64,000 nt of DNA, taken from the NCBI RefSeq assembly GCF_000380565.1, contig NZ_AQYJ01000027.1:248001-312000 (forward strand), in the 5' to 3' direction. The notes under the pieces were generated by a model. The model did no database searches. It saw only the letters and a program-made list of their open reading frames with translations, and was not told the DNA's origin. This stretch comes from Microbulbifer variabilis ATCC 700307 (GTDB lineage: Bacteria; Pseudomonadota; Gammaproteobacteria; Pseudomonadales; Cellvibrionaceae). Below, in pieces: positions 61,298 to 64,000 of the stretch; the first letter of the stretch is position 1; every line of letters starts with the position of its first letter. The position numbers and the translations under genes are program-made.

Positions 61298-63466
61298 TCA
61301 GAAGGTGTACTTCATACCCAAAGCGGCAGTACGCGGCCGGTTAGCACGAGCACCATCGGGGCTGCGACTGATAATCACCTGCTCATCAAACAGGTTATCC
61401 ACTTTCAGGTAACCGGTCAGGTCGGCGCTAAAGTCGTAGTGCGCAGCCGCATCCACAACCCACAGAGACTCTGTGTAATCGAAGCGGTCAGTATTCCCCT
61501 GATTACAGCTAGTATTAACACACATCTCGTCCTGATAGGCTGCGGTTAGGTTTAGACGCCAGGCAGCGCCACTATCCAGGCCAGCAGATACAGCAAATAC
61601 ATTTTCCGGCAGGTATTCAAGATTATCCCCGGCAACTAGACCTCCATCGTCACTGTCTTCAGTAATTTCAGCATCGGTGAAGGTATAGGTAGCTCTTACT
61701 GGCAGCGTCCAACCGTTTGCAAGTACCCACTCACTGCCGAAGGTAGCTTCCAACCCTTTGATCTCTGCCTCACCCAGCTGGTAGGTACCACTGTCGGCAC
61801 CATTGGGGCATTCCACAGCTACCGAACAGTTCTGCACAGCATTTTCATAATCGCTGTAGAAGGCAATTAACTCGGCACTTACGCTACCGTTATCAAAGCG
61901 CGCACCCCATTCATAGTTTGTGGATAACTCCGGGCCCTGGCCATCGGCTGCGCCTGCACCGGGAGGAGCAAAGCCACGGTGCACTCCTGCCAGCAGGCTC
62001 CACTGCTCATTGGCCTGGTAAACAACCCCCAGACCGGGCAGCCACTCATCCACCTGATTGGAACGGTAGCTGCCCTTCTCAGTACGATCGGCGTCGTTAT
62101 AACGCTGCTGCTCGGTCTCTATATCCTCGTAGCGAAGAACAGCAGTGAGAGTCAGCTTTTCGTTCAGCCTGATATCGTCGTAGATAAAGAACGAGGTAGC
62201 CTCAGCTTCTTCGACACGGTTATTGCTGGCGCTAGGCAGCTCAACACTATCAAATACCAGTTGGCCATCAATTTGGTTGTAAATTTCTACAGGTTGATAT
62301 CTGTCGACTTCATCCTGATGTTGACGCAGGCCGAATGTCAGCTCGTGGGCAATAGCACCAGTGTTAAAGCGCCAATCGGCACTGATTTGCAGACCCTTGG
62401 CCTCGTACTCGCGGTTGTTATGCTTGATACCAAAGGTGTAATCCTCAGTGCCATCCAACACCGCTTGGGGATCTATAACTCCGTCAACAGCGCCGCCGGT
62501 ATTAACAGCATCTATCAATTCACCCTCGCTGACCTTAAACCAGTCGCGCTTAAACTTGTTGTAATAAGCCTGGGTATGCAGGGTAAAGCTGTCACTCAAC
62601 TCGATGCTGTGGTTCAGCTGAACGGTGCTGTGGCGATTCTGCATTTCATCCAGGGCACTGATACCATAGCGACGATTAGGATCATCGTTAAAGTCGGCAT
62701 CCGTCAGTCCTAGATAACTCATGCCTGACTCCTCTTCGGAGTACTGCAGCTTGATATCCAACTGCTGGCGAAAGATCGCATCCGCATCGGACTGCAGGCG
62801 GCCTTTCAGCAGGTAATCTTCTTTAGCAATATCCGCGCTGTCCGCGCGATCGATTTCGCGGAAGCCGTCCGCATACTGTTGCTGGGTCTCCAGCAGCCAG
62901 CCGGTATTTTCTGTGCTGGTACCATAGTGTGCGTGCAGACGGGTCTCACCGTATTCACCGGCTTCTAGCTGCACCATGCCCTGGCTGGAAGTTGGGATTG
63001 GTGTGCTCAACATATTTACCGCACCACCAACAGTAAATGGACCGTATTGCAATGCGGCGGGGCCTTTGAGCACTTCAATGGCATCCATACGGCCTGCACT
63101 CGGGAAATAGTAAGCCTCCGGTGCCGAGTAAGGTGCCGGAGCTACCAATACGCCATCTTCCATCAGTGAGATCTTGGCAGAGCGGCCACCCTGTGCACCA
63201 CGAATACCAATATTCGGACGCAGACCATAGCCATCCTCTTCGAGGATGTAGACACCCGGTACAGAACGCATCATGCGGTTGATATCTACATACTCGAATT
63301 CGGCCAGCTCATCAGCATCAACCAGGTGCGCGGAACCCGGTAGCGTCGAAATGGACTCGGAATCGCCAATAACGGTAACCGTCTCCAGGCGCTGTTCAGC
63401 CAAGGTTGGTGCAGCTGTAACAGCCGCCAGGGCGATAGCCAATGGCGACAGGAAAAATTTCTTCAT
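61298..63466 (-). CDS. TonB-dependent receptor, FecA-like
   Basis: Outer-membrane receptor, probably for ferric citrate or another siderophore. The 722-residue protein has a signal peptide (MKKFFLSPLAIALAAVTAAP), a TonB-box-like ETVTVIGDS, a plug domain (GLRPNIGIRGAQGGRSAKIS and IEVLKGPAALQYGPFTVGGA) and a barrel ending LGMKYTF. The plug signature VLKGPAALQYGPFTVGGAVN is typical of FecA-type receptors. It lacks the extra N-terminal signalling domain, so no FecR/FecI control is expected. It contains one DnaA-box 9-mer at 61919. Confidence 0.92.
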   Translation of the reverse strand: MKKFFLSPLAIALAAVTAAPTLAEQRLETVTVIGDSESISTLPGSAHLVDADELAEFEYVDINRMMRSVPGVYILEEDGYGLRPNIGIRGAQGGRSAKISLMEDGVLVAPAPYSAPEAYYFPSAGRMDAIEVLKGPAALQYGPFTVGGAVNMLSTPIPTSSQGMVQLEAGEYGETRLHAHYGTSTENTGWLLETQQQYADGFREIDRADSADIAKEDYLLKGRLQSDADAIFRQQLDIKLQYSEEESGMSYLGLTDADFNDDPNRRYGISALDEMQNRHSTVQLNHSIELSDSFTLHTQAYYNKFKRDWFKVSEGELIDAVNTGGAVDGVIDPQAVLDGTEDYTFGIKHNNREYEAKGLQISADWRFNTGAIAHELTFGLRQHQDEVDRYQPVEIYNQIDGQLVFDSVELPSASNNRVEEAEATSFFIYDDIRLNEKLTLTAVLRYEDIETEQQRYNDADRTEKGSYRSNQVDEWLPGLGVVYQANEQWSLLAGVHRGFAPPGAGAADGQGPELSTNYEWGARFDNGSVSAELIAFYSDYENAVQNCSVAVECPNGADSGTYQLGEAEIKGLEATFGSEWVLANGWTLPVRATYTFTDAEITEDSDDGGLVAGDNLEYLPENVFAVSAGLDSGAAWRLNLTAAYQDEMCVNTSCNQGNTDRFDYTESLWVVDAAAHYDFSADLTGYLKVDNLFDEQVIISRSPDGARANRPRTAALGMKYTF
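61919..61927 (-). other. DnaA-box 9-mer within the FecA-like receptor
   Basis: TGTGGATAA on the plus strand, the fifth exact match to TTATCCACA in a 2.1-kb stretch. Confidence 0.4.
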
Positions 63467-63696
63467 GAACCCTCCATTGAGTCGTTATAGCTTTGTAATT
63501 ATTGTTATTAATAAGAATGATTGTATTTTACCATTATAAACCCAATGGCATAACAGAACTATTTCTTGCCTTTTGATGCCTTCATGAGGAAAAAATGGCT
63601 GTCTTTATAGTTTCTATCCTAATAAGGGGATGTTTTCTAGGATCTAACCTTTGACCCGACTAGCATTGGGCCCATGTATCCGCCTCGGGGGTGCCC
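63467..63696. promoter_or_regulatory. Divergent promoter region of the FecA-like receptor and a GNAT gene
   Basis: 230 bases with an AT-rich part at about 63485-63540 rich in GATAAT-like hexamers (TTATTAATAAGAATGATTG). It could hold a Fur site for the receptor, but I find no good 19-base Fur box, so this is only a location to examine. Confidence 0.3.
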
Positions 63697-64000
63697 ATGA
63701 TTCGAAAGGCAGAACTCAAAGAACTGGACAGGCTGGAGCAACTCTGGCTCCATGCGACAGCCAACTCTCACCCCTCTTTGTCCCGCCAATTCTGGCTCGA
63801 TCACGTCGCGCAGTTTCGTCGTGACTGCCGCCAGGCCAGTCTCTGCCTCGTATTTACAGGACGCCACAATGCCGTAGCCGAAGCATTCATTACTCTTCTT
63901 GACCGGGACCGCATAGCCTATCTCTGTGTCAGTCCAATATTTTCGGGCTGCGGCATTGGCGCCAGCCTGCTCTCCGCAGCGGGTAAAGGTAGGCTCCAAC
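63697..64000 (+). CDS. GNAT-family N-acetyltransferase (truncated by the window end)
   Basis: The first 101 codons of a GNAT acetyltransferase, starting at the ATG at 63697 with GGGGG upstream. Typical opening IRKAELKELDRLEQLWLHAT is followed by the strand AEAFITLLDRDRIAYLCVSP and the acetyl-CoA-binding loop SGCGIGASLLSAAGKG. The substrate is unknown. It is divergent from the FecA-like receptor. Confidence 0.85.
   Translation, partial: MIRKAELKELDRLEQLWLHATANSHPSLSRQFWLDHVAQFRRDCRQASLCLVFTGRHNAVAEAFITLLDRDRIAYLCVSPIFSGCGIGASLLSAAGKGRLQ

Noticed and set aside
63485-63540. Possible Fur box upstream of the FecA-like receptor
   Set aside because: Alignment to the 19-base and 7-1-7 Fur consensus gives only about two thirds of positions in an AT-rich stretch, which is close to chance.

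Overview
The window is a piece of a gammaproteobacterial chromosome, most likely a marine member of the Cellvibrionales (Microbulbifer-like). This is inferred from gene content: a Pseudomonas-style block def-fmt-rsmB-trkA, lpxL, glyQ-glyS, gmhB with hemF-aroE-tsaC-dprA-LysM nearby, TonB-dependent receptors, secreted subtilases and an aa3-type oxidase whose subunit II carries a cytochrome c domain. In Pseudomonas this gene order sits beside the replication origin.

Layout. 1-1.2 kb: 5' part of polA (minus). 1.5-4.5 kb: a small secreted coiled-coil protein, then zinc uptake (znuA diverging from znuC-znuB, with a Zur-like palindrome between). 4.8-7.4 kb: a TonB-dependent receptor with its own operator-like palindrome and a strong terminator. 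7.5-10.2 kb: an AT-rich stretch with three tiny membrane proteins, an M19 dipeptidase lipoprotein and a CPBP membrane protease. 10.3-18.9 kb: cytochrome oxidase structural genes (ctaC-ctaD-ctaG-ctaE) and assembly/heme A genes (surf1, a Sco-like protein, ctaA, ctaB, sco), with a DUF2909 gene on the opposite strand. 19.8-26.7 kb: MATE exporter, an unknown coiled protein with yheV and prlC, a gamma carbonic anhydrase, a LysR/AhpD-like pair. 26.7-30.5 kb: the minus-strand operon purE-tsaC-hemF-NTF2-aroE-TM. 30.6-34.4 kb: a transglutaminase-like TPR lipoprotein, dprA and a LysM protein. 34.6-49.4 kb: def-fmt-rsmB-trkA-trkH, a four-gene MacB-type ABC exporter, lpxL (minus), glyQ-glyS and gmhB. 49.4-56.8 kb: two tandem 993-residue subtilases preceded by the decayed tail of a third copy. 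56.8-64 kb: a serine hydrolase, a GlxA-type regulator, rlmI, a FecA-like receptor and the start of a GNAT acetyltransferase.

Most notable observations. (1) A protease pseudogene tail at about 49.48-49.73 kb, followed by a 34-base stem element that also follows the intact upstream protease, so the locus once held at least three copies. (2) gmhB has Gly7 where the HAD phosphatase nucleophile Asp should be. (3) Five exact TTATCCACA (DnaA-box) 9-mers lie within 2.1 kb (59.87-61.93 kb), two of them as the arms of a perfect 13-bp inverted repeat. (4) Three adjacent tiny membrane-protein genes, two of them below the usual gene-calling length. (5) ZnuA lacks the usual His-rich loop while ZnuC carries a His-rich tail. 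No CRISPR array, insertion sequence, tRNA or rRNA was recognised.
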